NCBI GenBank assembly: GCA_030538255.1
Contig: JAUNUI010000005.1
Coordinates: 62,001-126,000 of the forward strand
Reading direction: 5' to 3'
DNA length: 64,000 nt
Origin: Pelistega sp.
GTDB lineage: Bacteria; Pseudomonadota; Gammaproteobacteria; Burkholderiales; Burkholderiaceae_B
The notes below the pieces were generated by a model, which saw only the letters and a list, made by a program, of their open reading frames with translations, made no database searches and was not told where the DNA came from. The position numbers were made by a program, and so were the translations under genes. Below, one piece after another: positions 24,923 through 34,569 of this stretch (positions within the stretch are counted from its first letter, which is position 1; each line of letters opens with the position of its first letter).

Positions 24923-27415
24923 ATGAATATCATGAAATTTGCTTGGCAAGCTTTCCTGCGCGATTGGCGTGTAGGTGAGTTGCGCCTATTATGGTTGGCT
25001 TTAGTGATTGCCGTGGCTGCGGTAAGCAGTGTGGGTTTTCTATCTGACCGTGTAAATCGTGCGCTTGAGCGTGACGCAGGTCAGTTATTGGCGGCCGATT
25101 TATTGCTTAGTGCCGATCGTCCGATTGGCCCAGAATGGCAAGCACAAGCTGAAAGCTTGGGTCTGCAGACAGCGCATACGTGGCAGTTCCGTTCTATGCT
25201 GGCTCTCGGTGATAAGACTGCCTTATCGGAAGTGAAAGCAGTGAGTGATGGCTATCCATTACGTGGTCATCTGAAAATACGTCAAGGTAGTCAAGCAGAA
25301 ACACAGACCGTTAACCATGGTCCTTCGCCTGGGACAGTCTGGCTAGAACCTCAGCTGATGCATGACTTGGGTGTACAAGTTGGTGAGCAGATTCATCTGG
25401 GACAGAAGCAATTTGTGCTTGAACAGTGGCTTGAATATGAGCCTGACCGCAGCATGCAGTTTATGAATCTGGCGCCTCGCACCTTATTTAATGCCGCTGA
25501 TCTTGCTGAGACACAATTATTAGGTCCTGGCTCTCGTGCAAATTATGCTTTATTGATGGCGGGTGATGGGGATGCGATTGCCCAGATGCGGAACTGGGCT
25601 GATAGCCATGCTGAGAAGGGTCAACGTGTACGTGGTACGGATTCGGTGAGTCCTGAGGTGCGCCGCTCCTTGGACCGCTCCTCACAATTCTTATCGTTAG
25701 TGGCTTTGCTGACGGTGATGATTGCCTGTGTGGCGATTGCGCTAGGGGTCTGGCGCTTTATCCAACGTCACCAAGATGGTGTCGCGGTGATGCGTAGTCT
25801 AGGGGCCACTAGTGGACAATTGCGTGGAACCTTGTTCCTAGAGTTTTGCCTGATCGCCTTATTGGGCGCCAGTATTGGTGTATTCGCAGGCTTTGTCTTC
25901 CATTATATCTTGCTCTATTTCTTACAACCTCTCTTAGATGTGGATTTGCCCGCCCCAAGCTATTTGCCGGCGGTTCAATCGATTCTCGTAGGTTGGTGTT
26001 TACTCTTAGGCTTTGCCTATCCTGCCTTAGCACAATTAGCCAAAGTCAGTCCCTTGAGTGTCTTGCGTCGCGATATGGTGATGTTTTCGGTCAATAAAAT
26101 CGCGCACTACGCTTTCGGTCTGATGGTCCTACTCCTATTGCTTTGGTGGTATGCGAAGAATTTAGTCCTTGCCTTGATTGTTGGCCTAGGCTTTGTGCTG
26201 GCTGCTGGGGTTTTTGCCCTATGTGCCTATGGTCTGGTGCAGTTAGTGGCCTATGCGCGGGTCCATTGGGTGCAACAAGCACTCTGGCGTTTTTCCTTAG
26301 CAGGTATTGTGAATCGTCGTAAGATGACGGTTTTACAAGTGACCTCCTTATCGATTGGTCTGATGATTATGTTGCTCCTGACGGTGACCCGTACCGATCT
26401 ATTAGAGGGTTGGCGCAATACAATTCCAGAGCAAGCACCGAATCGCTTTATGATTAATATTCAAGCCGAGCAACTTCCTGCTCTTGGAAAGTTCTTTGCC
26501 GATAAGGGTTTAGCTGCGCCAGATTTCGAGCCCATGATCCGCGGTCGCTTGGTGATGATTAATCAACAAACCGTGAATGCTGACGACTTCGAAGACGAGC
26601 GCACGAAGAATCTTATTACGCGCGAATTTAATCTTTCGTATAGCGATACACTCCCTGAGAACAATCAATTGGTGCAAGGGGCTTGGTTGAACCCTAAACA
26701 AGCCGAGGTGTCTTTTGAAAAAGGCATTGCCGCTGATTTTGGCGTGGGCGTAGGGGATGAACTGAGCTTTGATATTGCCGGCCAAGTGGTGAATGTGAAG
26801 ATTAGTAGCATTCGGGAAGTGAAATGGGATTCGATGCAAGTGAATTTCTTCGCGATTATGAGTCCTGATACCTTGCGCGATCAACCCGCAACCTGGATTA
26901 CCTCGTTCTATCTGCCGCCTGGGCAGGGCGAGTTAATTGCCGAAATAGTTGATCAATGGCCGAACATCACGGTGATTGATGTCTCAGCAGTCCTCAGTCA
27001 ATTAGAGTCTATCTTGCAGCAAGTTAGTCTTTCGGTGCAAAGCCTATTCAGCTTTACTTTATTGGCGCAGATTATGGTCTTGATTGCGGCCTTCGTCTCG
27101 ACCTACGATGAGCGTATTCGAGAGGCAGCGATTATGCGTGCACTTGGTGCCACAGCTCGTCAATTAAACTGGGCTCAGCATCTTGAGTTGTTTTTAATTG
27201 GTTTGCTTTCAGGTGTATTGGCGGCGATTGGCACGAGTCTGGTTGCAGGATTGGTGGCCACTCAGGTTTTAGATTTGCCACTGCATGTGAATATCTGGCT
27301 CTGGCTTTTATCCATTAGCTCGGGCATTGTGATTGCCATGATTGGCGGACACTTGGCCTTGCGCCGGGTGAAGTTGACCCCGCCCTTGCAAGTTTTGCGT
27401 AATGCGCAAGAGTAA
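24923..27415 (+). CDS. FtsX-type ABC transporter permease, YbbP-like
   Basis: An 830-residue membrane protein with two FtsX domains. The first lies near residues 255-385 (with MRSLGATSGQLRGTLFLE), the second at the C-terminus (with MRALGATARQLNWAQHLE). One span precedes a large periplasmic part, and further spans sit in the middle. The size and the two-domain layout match YbbP, the permease of a putative lipid- or lipoprotein-related exporter that normally works with the ATPase YbbA. No ATPase gene is adjacent: the upstream neighbour, four bases away, is a TSUP permease. The partner must be encoded elsewhere. Confidence 0.85.
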   Translation: MNIMKFAWQAFLRDWRVGELRLLWLALVIAVAAVSSVGFLSDRVNRALERDAGQLLAADLLLSADRPIGPEWQAQAESLGLQTAHTWQFRSMLALGDKTALSEVKAVSDGYPLRGHLKIRQGSQAETQTVNHGPSPGTVWLEPQLMHDLGVQVGEQIHLGQKQFVLEQWLEYEPDRSMQFMNLAPRTLFNAADLAETQLLGPGSRANYALLMAGDGDAIAQMRNWADSHAEKGQRVRGTDSVSPEVRRSLDRSSQFLSLVALLTVMIACVAIALGVWRFIQRHQDGVAVMRSLGATSGQLRGTLFLEFCLIALLGASIGVFAGFVFHYILLYFLQPLLDVDLPAPSYLPAVQSILVGWCLLLGFAYPALAQLAKVSPLSVLRRDMVMFSVNKIAHYAFGLMVLLLLLWWYAKNLVLALIVGLGFVLAAGVFALCAYGLVQLVAYARVHWVQQALWRFSLAGIVNRRKMTVLQVTSLSIGLMIMLLLTVTRTDLLEGWRNTIPEQAPNRFMINIQAEQLPALGKFFADKGLAAPDFEPMIRGRLVMINQQTVNADDFEDERTKNLITREFNLSYSDTLPENNQLVQGAWLNPKQAEVSFEKGIAADFGVGVGDELSFDIAGQVVNVKISSIREVKWDSMQVNFFAIMSPDTLRDQPATWITSFYLPPGQGELIAEIVDQWPNITVIDVSAVLSQLESILQQVSLSVQSLFSFTLLAQIMVLIAAFVSTYDERIREAAIMRALGATARQLNWAQHLELFLIGLLSGVLAAIGTSLVAGLVATQVLDLPLHVNIWLWLLSISSGIVIAMIGGHLALRRVKLTPPLQVLRNAQE

Positions 27416-27613
27416 AAACGAGTCGCATATATACATTGAAGGTATACATTGAAGGGCAGCAAGTATTGAAGGACTGTAGATTTTACGTCCTGTGCAAGAG
27501 TAGGGATGGGCAATAGTCATATAAGGAAATTATGCACTTGAATTATCGCTGTAGTCGAGAGCGGGATTAAGTCATGGTAATTATAGAAAATAGTAGTTTG
27601 AAGGAAAAAATTG

Positions 27614-28033
27614 ATGGTAACGGCAAGAATTGAGATGCCTTCATTAGAAGAAGTGCAGACCTTTTATCAGCAGATAGGTGGTGAGCAGGGGGTGCGTGAT
27701 TTGGTGGATCGCTTCTATGATCTCATGGATATTGAACCAGGCTATAAGGAATTGCGTGATACGCATGGTGCGAGCCTTGAGCCAGCACGCATGAAATTAT
27801 TCTTGTTTTTAAGTGGTTGGATGGGTGGTCCTGAGTTATATATTGAGCGCTTCGGTCATCCACGCTTGCGTCAACGTCATATGCCATTCTCAATTGGGAC
27901 GCTTGAGCGTGACCAGTGGTTGCAATGTATGGCCCAAGCCATGCAAGACCAGGCTGTGCCCGAGCCAATTTACGAGAAGATGTTAGCGGCTTTTTACGGT
28001 ATTGCGGATTGGATGCGAAATCGCGAAGATTGA
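27614..28033 (+). CDS. Group II truncated haemoglobin
   Basis: A 139-residue globin of the trHbO class. YQQIGGEQGVRDLVDRFYDLM is the usual opening, and GHPRLRQRHMPF carries the proximal haem histidine (about His89). A Trp at the expected G8 place (RDQWLQCM) favours group II. Such proteins bind oxygen and nitric oxide and are linked to redox or nitrosative stress, which fits the presence of nnrS elsewhere in the window. The ATG at 27614, preceded by AAGGAA, is chosen over the TTG one codon earlier. Confidence 0.92.
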   Translation: MVTARIEMPSLEEVQTFYQQIGGEQGVRDLVDRFYDLMDIEPGYKELRDTHGASLEPARMKLFLFLSGWMGGPELYIERFGHPRLRQRHMPFSIGTLERDQWLQCMAQAMQDQAVPEPIYEKMLAAFYGIADWMRNRED

Positions 28034-28122
28034 TGAGTAGCGGATTATAATACGCTATATGAAAGATAAAACACATGAATGAGAACTACCTGCTCAAGAT
28101 GGAGGAGCGCTAAACAACGCTT

Positions 28123-29091
28123 ATGAAAATTTCCAGTATCAATCAAGGCATAGATACCGATGGTTTATTAATCAAGGAGACGATATTGTGTCAGCCTGAG
28201 TTTGCGGCACAGATATCATCGGCTTGGTTTAAACCCGATTTTTACGCGGAATATGCACGCCCAGTGAGTCAGGGGGGGCGTAATGCGGCTTGGTTTATTG
28301 ATACAACAGCGCTTGCTAAAGACGCTGATACGGGAGAGGTAGCCGCTGCGAAAGAGATGAATGCAGGCGCTACAAGCACTTCCAATAAGAAGCTTAAAGA
28401 CCAAACCTTGCCAATCTTGCACGCTGTCTTAAGGCAATATCGTCGCGGCGGTATGGTGGCTAAGTTAAGTCGCAGTCACTATGTCTGGGGTGGGGCAGAG
28501 CAGACCCGCTCTTGGATGGAGTTACGCTTATTGCAGCAGATGTACAATGCAGGCCTACCCGTACCTAGACCCTTAGCCGCTTACTATAAGCAAAGCTTAG
28601 GCTTTTACAAGGCTGCAATTATTACCCAGACAATTCCGAATAGTCAGCCCTTGGTCTCTGTCTTACAACAATCACAAGGCGATGAGAAATTACTTAATAA
28701 ATTGGCGGGACGAGTGGCTAAAGCAATTGCCGCCATGCATGATTTTGGCGTATGGCATGCCGATTTGAATGCCTTCAATATTATGGTCGACGATCAGATG
28801 AAGGTCTGGTTATTGGACTTCGATAAGTCACGTTATCGTTCTAAAGAAAAACGAGCCGCGCTTGCACAGGAAGCGGAGCAAGAAAGCACTCAAGTGAAGA
28901 GCGAGAATAAAGAATCCGACAAGCGCCAAGCTAAAGGGGAGCGTAAGAAAGACAAGGGTGGCAATAAAGACTCTGTCATAAATTGGCGCGAAGATAATCT
29001 GCAGCGCCTGCAACGCCACCTAATTAAGACTTGTGGCGAGCAGGGATTGGCATTTTGGTCACAGATTAAGGAAAAATATAAAATTTTTTAA
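28123..29091 (+). CDS. kdkA: 3-deoxy-D-manno-octulosonic acid (Kdo) kinase
   Basis: A 322-residue kinase-fold protein of the KdkA family, which phosphorylates the Kdo residue of lipid A-Kdo at the inner membrane; in species with a single Kdo this phosphate replaces the second sugar. GGMVAKLSRSHYVWGG holds the nucleotide-binding lysine region, and HADLNAFNIMV with WLLDFDKSR forms the catalytic and metal-binding loops. Family members are usually about 240 residues long; this one is longer because of an Ala/Lys-rich insertion near 65-90 and a highly charged Lys/Glu-rich insertion near 240-285. It ends just before potF and shares no operon with it. Confidence 0.9.
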   Translation: MKISSINQGIDTDGLLIKETILCQPEFAAQISSAWFKPDFYAEYARPVSQGGRNAAWFIDTTALAKDADTGEVAAAKEMNAGATSTSNKKLKDQTLPILHAVLRQYRRGGMVAKLSRSHYVWGGAEQTRSWMELRLLQQMYNAGLPVPRPLAAYYKQSLGFYKAAIITQTIPNSQPLVSVLQQSQGDEKLLNKLAGRVAKAIAAMHDFGVWHADLNAFNIMVDDQMKVWLLDFDKSRYRSKEKRAALAQEAEQESTQVKSENKESDKRQAKGERKKDKGGNKDSVINWREDNLQRLQRHLIKTCGEQGLAFWSQIKEKYKIF

Positions 29092-29166
29092 CAAAAAAGC
29101 CTGCAATTATTTAAAAAAGCCTTATCATTATGGCTTTAAACACAGCTTCACTATGGGGGCAACACA

Positions 29167-30270
29167 ATGAAATCAACTTTCTTGGGTAAGTTCGCTATGG
29201 CGGCGACAGTTATGGCGGTGTCTTTATCAAGTGCTTGGGCACAAGATAAGGTCGTTAACGTGTATAACTGGGCAGAGTACACAGCGCCTGACACGATCTC
29301 TGGTTTTGAAAAAGCCACGGGCATTAAAGCGCGTTACGATACCTATGACACGAACGATATTTTACAAGCCAAATTGTTAACCGGTAATTCTGGTTATGAT
29401 GTGGTTGTTCCATCAACGCACTACGCAGCTCGCCAAATTGAAGGTGGCTTGTTCCAGAAATTGGATAAATCTAAATTGCCTAACTGGGCGAACTTAGATC
29501 CTGCAATTATGGAAGTTGTGGCCCAGGTTGACCCAGGTAATGAGTATCTCATTCCTTGGGGGTATGGCACTAACGGCCTTGGTTTCAACGTCACTAAAGC
29601 GAAAGCCGCTCTAGGTGAGGGTGTTGAGCTAGGCAGCTGGGATATCTTATTCAAGCCTGAGAATGCGCAGAAGCTACAGTCTTGCGGTATTTCTATCTTG
29701 GATGAAGCGGCACAAGTCTTCCCAGCAGTTCTGCACTACTTAGGTAAAGACCCAAATAGCACAAATCCTGATGATTACCGTGCGGGTTTAGAACTCTTAA
29801 AAACTATCCGTCCTTATATCCGTCAATTTAGCTCTTCAGGCTATATTGATGAGTTAGCGTCAGGCGATTTGTGCATGGTGTATGGCTTTAGCGGTGACGT
29901 GATGATTGCGGCAGACCGTGCGCAAGAAGCGAAGAAAGACTTTGCGATTGATTACTTCATTCCTCAAGGTGGCGCACCTGTGTGGTTTGACACTATGGCG
30001 ATTCCTAAAGATGCGCCTAACGTTGATAATGCTCACGCCTTCATCAACTATATCGAAACACCTGAAGTGCACGCGGCAATTACCAATGAGATGTTCTACC
30101 CGAACGCCAATAAGGCGGCACGTGAGTTCATTAAACCAGAGATTGCGAACAACCCTATGCTTTTCCCAGCTGAGGATGTGGCGCAAACTTTATTTGTAAT
30201 CAAACCGCAATCTATGGCTATTTCACGTCTACAAACACGTTTGTGGGCTGAACTTAAATCAGGAAAATAA
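29167..30270 (+). CDS. potF: Putrescine/spermidine-binding periplasmic protein
   Basis: A 367-residue solute-binding protein with a signal peptide ending at AWA-Q (cleavage after about residue 25). NVYNWAEYTAPDTISGFEK and TGIKARYDTYDTND closely match PotF, and acidic and aromatic residues for polyamine binding are present (YNW, MVYGFSGD). It captures polyamine in the periplasm for the PotGHI permease. First gene of potFGHI. A small hairpin (AAAGCC/GGCTTT) lies at about 29116-29137 in the leader, with no clear function. Confidence 0.95.
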   Translation: MKSTFLGKFAMAATVMAVSLSSAWAQDKVVNVYNWAEYTAPDTISGFEKATGIKARYDTYDTNDILQAKLLTGNSGYDVVVPSTHYAARQIEGGLFQKLDKSKLPNWANLDPAIMEVVAQVDPGNEYLIPWGYGTNGLGFNVTKAKAALGEGVELGSWDILFKPENAQKLQSCGISILDEAAQVFPAVLHYLGKDPNSTNPDDYRAGLELLKTIRPYIRQFSSSGYIDELASGDLCMVYGFSGDVMIAADRAQEAKKDFAIDYFIPQGGAPVWFDTMAIPKDAPNVDNAHAFINYIETPEVHAAITNEMFYPNANKAAREFIKPEIANNPMLFPAEDVAQTLFVIKPQSMAISRLQTRLWAELKSGK

Positions 30271-30273
30271 TTC

Positions 30274-31398
30274 ATGGACGAAGGACGCTTTTCGACGCCT
30301 GCAGGGGATCCTGACGAATTTGTAAAATTAGTGGACGTCGTTAAAATTTTTGATGATGTAGTGGCTGTTAAATCGGTGAATCTTTCCGTACGCCGTAATG
30401 AAATCTTTGCCCTGCTAGGGAGTTCTGGCTGTGGTAAATCGACTTTATTGCGCATGTTAGCGGGTTTTGAGACACCGACTTCAGGCCAAATTTTCTTAGA
30501 TGGCGTGGATATCTCTGGTATTCCTCCGTATAAGCGTCCTGTTAACATGATGTTCCAATCCTATGCTTTATTCCCGCACATGACCGTTGAGGACAATGTG
30601 GCTTTCGGTTTAAAGCAAGAGGGCGTGGATAAGCAAGAGATTCATGACCGCGTATTTGAATCTCTTGATCTCGTGCAGATGGCGGGCTATGCTCGCCGTA
30701 AGCCGTCACAATTATCAGGTGGTCAGCAACAACGCGTAGCCTTAGCGCGTAGCTTGGTTAAGCGTCCTAAATTGCTACTGCTTGACGAGCCAATGTCTGC
30801 ACTGGATAAGCAAATTCGCCAGAAAACTCAGATTGAGCTCGTGAAGATTCTTGATCAAGTGGGCGTCACCTGCATTATGGTGACCCATGACCAAGAAGAG
30901 GCCATGACCATGGCGAATCGTATCGCCGTGATGACCGATGGCTCTATCGTGCAATACGGTACGCCGCATGAGGTGTATACCTTCCCGAACTCGCAGTTTG
31001 TGGCGAGTTTTATTGGTTCGACGAATATTTTCACCGGTACGATTGTGGTTGATGAACCTGACCATATTATTATCGAAAGTGATGAGTTGATGCGCCCAAT
31101 GTATGTGAACCACGGTGTTTCTGAACCCTTGGGCATGGAGGTTTTCGTATCAGTACGCCCTGAGAATATTCGTGTACTTGAAGAGCAACCTAGTGATGAA
31201 GTGAACGTGGGGCATGGTATTGTGACTCACGTGGCCTGGATGGGGGCCTATTTACTGTATCAGATCCGTCTTGATTCTGGCAAGGTTGTTGAAGCCAGTG
31301 TGTCTAATAGCCGCATTAGTAGCGAGGAGCCGCCCGGACTTGATGACGAGGTGTATATCACCTGGGGTCCTGATAGCGGTACTGTACTGCCATCATGA
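30274..31398 (+). CDS. potG: Polyamine ABC transporter ATP-binding protein
   Basis: A 374-residue ABC ATPase with Walker A GSSGCGKS at 49-56, signature LSGGQ at 147-151, Walker B LLLLDEP at 167-173, and a C-terminal TOBE domain that starts near 280. It powers polyamine import through PotH and PotI. It begins three bases after potF and overlaps potH by ATGA. Confidence 0.96.
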   Translation: MDEGRFSTPAGDPDEFVKLVDVVKIFDDVVAVKSVNLSVRRNEIFALLGSSGCGKSTLLRMLAGFETPTSGQIFLDGVDISGIPPYKRPVNMMFQSYALFPHMTVEDNVAFGLKQEGVDKQEIHDRVFESLDLVQMAGYARRKPSQLSGGQQQRVALARSLVKRPKLLLLDEPMSALDKQIRQKTQIELVKILDQVGVTCIMVTHDQEEAMTMANRIAVMTDGSIVQYGTPHEVYTFPNSQFVASFIGSTNIFTGTIVVDEPDHIIIESDELMRPMYVNHGVSEPLGMEVFVSVRPENIRVLEEQPSDEVNVGHGIVTHVAWMGAYLLYQIRLDSGKVVEASVSNSRISSEEPPGLDDEVYITWGPDSGTVLPS

Positions 31399-32309
31399 TG
31401 AAACTACCTACTTTTATTCGTAAGTTTTTACCGAACCAGGATCAGTTGGCGATTTGGCCACCTTATGCCTGGTTGGTTTTATGCTTGCTGCTGCCTTTTT
31501 TCATTATTCTCAAAATTAGTTTTGCAGAATCGACTTTCGGCATTCCACCATATTCGCCCTTGATTGCCATCAAAGAGAGTGTGGTGAATTTATCCCTGCA
31601 TCTTGAGGGATATAAACTCATTTTTACCGATAGTCTGTTTATCACCGCCTATATGAATTCCTTGAAAATGGCGGCAGTGACAACAATTATCTGTATCTTA
31701 CTTGGCTACCCCATGGCGTATTATATTGCCCGCTCATCAGAGCGTACGCGCAATCTCTTATTGCTGATGGTGATTTTGCCATTCTGGACTTCCTTGCTAT
31801 TACGTGTCTATGCCTGGATTGGTATCTTGCGTAATGAGGGCCTATTAAATAATTTTCTATTATGGCTAGGCGTCATTGATTCGCCCATTGAAATCTATCG
31901 TACGGATATTGCCGTGTATATTGGCTTGGTGTATACCTACTTGCCATTCTTTATTTTGCCGCTGTATACCAACTTATTAAAGCTTGACCAACGTCTCTTA
32001 GATGCGGCCTATGACCTAGGTGCAAGACCTTGGCGCGCCTTCTTAAGTGTCACTTTGCCATTATCAATGCCAGGGGTGATTGCGGGGGCCATGTTAGTGT
32101 TTATTCCAACTGTCGGTGAGTATGTTATTCCTGAGTTATTGGGTGGCACGAATACTTATATGATTGGTCGTGTGATGTGGGACCAGTACTTTACCGATGC
32201 GAACTGGCCTGTGGCTGCTGCTGTTGCAGTGATTATGATCTTGCTCTTATTAGTGCCGCTGGTGATTTATCAACGTAGCCAAGCGAAGTTGATGCAGGAG
32301 AACGACTAA
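31395..32309 (+). CDS. potH: Polyamine ABC transporter permease
   Basis: A 304-residue inner-membrane protein with six main spans and the EAA loop (DAAYDLGARPWRAFLSVTLP) that contacts the ATPase. It pairs with PotI to form the channel. It overlaps potG by ATGA and potI by one base (TAATG), showing tight translational coupling. Confidence 0.95.
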   Translation: MMKLPTFIRKFLPNQDQLAIWPPYAWLVLCLLLPFFIILKISFAESTFGIPPYSPLIAIKESVVNLSLHLEGYKLIFTDSLFITAYMNSLKMAAVTTIICILLGYPMAYYIARSSERTRNLLLLMVILPFWTSLLLRVYAWIGILRNEGLLNNFLLWLGVIDSPIEIYRTDIAVYIGLVYTYLPFFILPLYTNLLKLDQRLLDAAYDLGARPWRAFLSVTLPLSMPGVIAGAMLVFIPTVGEYVIPELLGGTNTYMIGRVMWDQYFTDANWPVAAAVAVIMILLLLVPLVIYQRSQAKLMQEND

Positions 32310-33106
32310 TGTTTAAGTCAAGTAATTATCTGAAGTGGTTCTTCCTCTTTATCGGTTTTGCCTTTCTGTATATTCCGATTATCAGTCTGGTGGTGTTTTC
32401 GTTTAACGATTCGGCTTTGGCTTCTTCATGGAGTGGCTTCTCGTTCCGTTGGTATGTGAGCTTATTCGAAGATGAGGCCTTATTAAGAGCGGCTTGGTTA
32501 TCATTTAAAATTGCCATCTTGTCGGCTACCGCCGCTGTAGTGGTTGGTACCTGGGCAGGGTATGTTCTGGCACGTAAGGGACCATTTAAGGGGTTCGCTC
32601 TGTATATTGGTATGCTCAATGCGCCCTTGGTGATTCCTGATGTGATTCTCGGTATCTCCTTGCTTTTGATGATTATTGAGATTCGTAATATCACAGGCTT
32701 CCCTGAGGCCAATGGAGTATTCACGATTTGGTTAGGTCATGTGACCTTATGCATTGCCTACGTCTCCGTAGTGGTTTCATCACGCGTGCGTGAATTAGAC
32801 CGCTCACTGGAAGAGGCTGCTTTAGACCTGGGTGCAACCCCAATGCGTGTGTTCTTTAGCGTCACCTTACCCTTGATTGCGCCGGCTTTAGTTTCAGCTT
32901 GGTTATTAGCTTTCACTCTATCTTTAGATGATGTGGTGATTGCATCCTTCTTGAATGGCCCTGGCTTCACAACCTTACCCATCGAGGTATTCTCACGCGT
33001 TCGTCTGGGTATTAAGCCTGAAGTGAATGCCTTAGCGACGATCTTTATCGTGGCGGTGGGTACTCTAGTGATTGTGGCTAATCGTATTCAATCCAAAAAT
33101 AGATAG
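32309..33106 (+). CDS. potI: Polyamine ABC transporter permease
   Basis: A 265-residue inner-membrane protein with six spans and an EAA loop (EAALDLGATPMRVFFSVTLP). Second channel subunit of the PotFGHI importer. The C-terminus (VIVANRIQSKNR) is normal for the family. Last gene of the operon; it is followed by a short duplicated stretch, and no clear terminator was seen. Confidence 0.95.
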   Translation: MFKSSNYLKWFFLFIGFAFLYIPIISLVVFSFNDSALASSWSGFSFRWYVSLFEDEALLRAAWLSFKIAILSATAAVVVGTWAGYVLARKGPFKGFALYIGMLNAPLVIPDVILGISLLLMIIEIRNITGFPEANGVFTIWLGHVTLCIAYVSVVVSSRVRELDRSLEEAALDLGATPMRVFFSVTLPLIAPALVSAWLLAFTLSLDDVVIASFLNGPGFTTLPIEVFSRVRLGIKPEVNALATIFIVAVGTLVIVANRIQSKNR

Positions 33107-33110
33107 GGGA

Positions 33111-33174
33111 GAATATGTCAGCCTTATTCAGAATTGGATTAAGAATATGTCGGTCTTCTTCAGAATTGGACTGC
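33111..33174 (+). repeat. Two-copy 32-bp tandem repeat after potI
   Basis: GAATATGTC starts each unit (33111 and 33143) and TTCAGAATTGGA ends the shared part; the copies differ at a few positions. It lies between potI and the ArsC-like gene, outside any gene. Confidence 0.7.
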
Positions 33175-33196
33175 ATCAAAATATAGGTAAGTCGCT

Positions 33197-33541
33197 GTGA
33201 TTAAAGTCTATGGTATTAAAAACTGCAGCACCTGTGTTAAAGCTCTAAAGTGGCTTGAAGTACAGGGTAAGTCATTTGAGTTTATCGATTATCGCGCTCA
33301 GCCAATTGCGCCCGAGACGATTCTCACTTGGGCGGCTGAGCTTGGTTGGGCGAAGTTGATTAATAAAGCCTCAACTTCATGGCGTGGTTTAAGCGAAGAG
33401 CAAAAGCAAGCCAGTACTGACACAGAATTTCTGGCCTTGTTGGCTGAGTTTCCCACCCTTATGAAGCGTCCTGTTCTGCTTACTCAGAACCGTATAATCT
33501 TAGGCTTTAAACCTGAAGCCTATGAAGAGTTTTTTGCCTAA
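33197..33541 (+). CDS. ArsC/Spx-family protein, YffB type
   Basis: A 114-residue thioredoxin-fold protein. KVYGIKNCSTCVKALKWLE carries a CxxC pair (Cys10, Cys13) as in the Spx/YffB branch, and MKRPVLLTQNRIILGFKPE matches the ArsC-family active-site loop with its conserved Arg. True arsenate reductases differ in this region, so a role in arsenic resistance is not supported; the physiological role of this branch in Gram-negative bacteria is unclear. The start is GTG. It lies 12 bases ahead of rpiA, so the two are probably cotranscribed. Confidence 0.85.
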   Translation: MIKVYGIKNCSTCVKALKWLEVQGKSFEFIDYRAQPIAPETILTWAAELGWAKLINKASTSWRGLSEEQKQASTDTEFLALLAEFPTLMKRPVLLTQNRIILGFKPEAYEEFFA

Positions 33542-33553
33542 GGAGGCACCTGA

Positions 33554-34228
33554 ATGCTAAGTCAAGATGAGTTGAAACTGCAAGTGGCCCAAGCTGCAGT
33601 AGCCTATATTCGTCCCTTATTACATGCTGATGCGGTGATCGGTGTGGGTACGGGTTCAACGGCGGATTTGTTTATCGATCAATTAGCCGCGATTAAGGGC
33701 GAGTTTCTCGCGACTGTTGCTAGCTCAGAGCGTAGTGCTAGTCGTCTAGCAGAGCATGGCATTATGGTTTTAGACCTCAATCAAGTTGAGACGATGCCTG
33801 TCTATGTGGATGGTGCTGATGAGATTAATGCCAAGTTACAGATGATTAAGGGCGGTGGCGGAGCCTTGACGCGTGAGAAAATCGTTGCCTCAGTGGCCGA
33901 ACGCTTTGTCTGTATCGCCGATGAAAGTAAAGTTGTGGATGCCTTAGGTGCTTTCACTTTACCGATTGAAGTCTTACCGATGGCTTTAAATAGTGTGTCA
34001 CGTAAGATGCAGGCTTTAGGCGGCGAGGTTAAGTTGCGTTCAGGCTTTACTACGGATAATGGTAATCCCATTATTGATGTGAGTGGTTTTTCAGTGACTG
34101 ATGCACGCGAGTTAGAGAGCCAGATTAATCAAATTCCGGGTGTTGTGACTTGCGGTTTCTTTGCGCTTTCACCTGCCACAGTAGCCTTAATTGCGACACA
34201 AGAAGGCGTAAAGCAACTTGAAGCATGA
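33554..34228 (+). CDS. rpiA: Ribose-5-phosphate isomerase A
   Basis: A 224-residue enzyme interconverting ribose-5-phosphate and ribulose-5-phosphate in the pentose phosphate pathway. The family motifs GVGTGST, DGADEIN and [12 protein letters not shown], which hold the phosphate-binding and catalytic residues, are intact. A perfect AGGAGG sits 8 bases before the ATG. Confidence 0.97.
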   Translation: MLSQDELKLQVAQAAVAYIRPLLHADAVIGVGTGSTADLFIDQLAAIKGEFLATVASSERSASRLAEHGIMVLDLNQVETMPVYVDGADEINAKLQMIKGGGGALTREKIVASVAERFVCIADESKVVDALGAFTLPIEVLPMALNSVSRKMQALGGEVKLRSGFTTDNGNPIIDVSGFSVTDARELESQINQIPGVVTCGFFALSPATVALIATQEGVKQLEA

Positions 34229-34510
34229 AATAGATTAGAACTTGGCGCATAAGATATATATGAACCTAAAGCTCAGCTCAGCGTTTATATAAGAACTTGA
34301 TGCTCTCTAAGCGCTTATATTTAATTTTGAAGCTCACCTCAGCGTTGGACTTAGGTTTTATCAGCTCTCAACGATGGGGGCTGATTCCAATTGGAAGCTT
34401 AACAAACATTGCGGACTGAAGTGTTAAGGGTTTAGATTTGTTGGTGTAATTACTTTAGTTTTGTTGGTGTAATTACGACATAATTTTCTAGAAGATATTT
34501 TCTTCTTAAA
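34229..34510. other. Spacer between rpiA and phoU
   Basis: About 280 bases without a gene. It includes a 7-bp inverted repeat (CTTAACA and TGTTAAG, about 34399-34429) and a two-copy 23-bp repeat (TTGTTGGTGTAATTAC at 34438 and 34461) just upstream of the Pho box. Confidence 0.5.
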
Positions 34511-34542
34511 CTGTCATAAACAAGTCATATTTGTATTATAAA
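34511..34542 (+). promoter_or_regulatory. Pho box and -10 region upstream of phoU
   Basis: CTGTCAT at 34511-34517, a 4-base spacer AAAC, then AAGTCAT at 34522-34528. This is the two-heptamer PhoB site with a perfect first half and 5 of 7 matches in the second. A TATAAA (34537-34542) follows 8 bases on, close to the spacing of PhoB-activated promoters. Confidence 0.7.
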
Positions 34543-34569
34543 ATTAAGCATTCTCTTTATAGGTGTATC

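Noticed and set aside
33197..33541. Call as arsenate reductase
   Set aside because: The CxxC-containing N-terminus and length fit the Spx/YffB branch, and no other ars gene is present.
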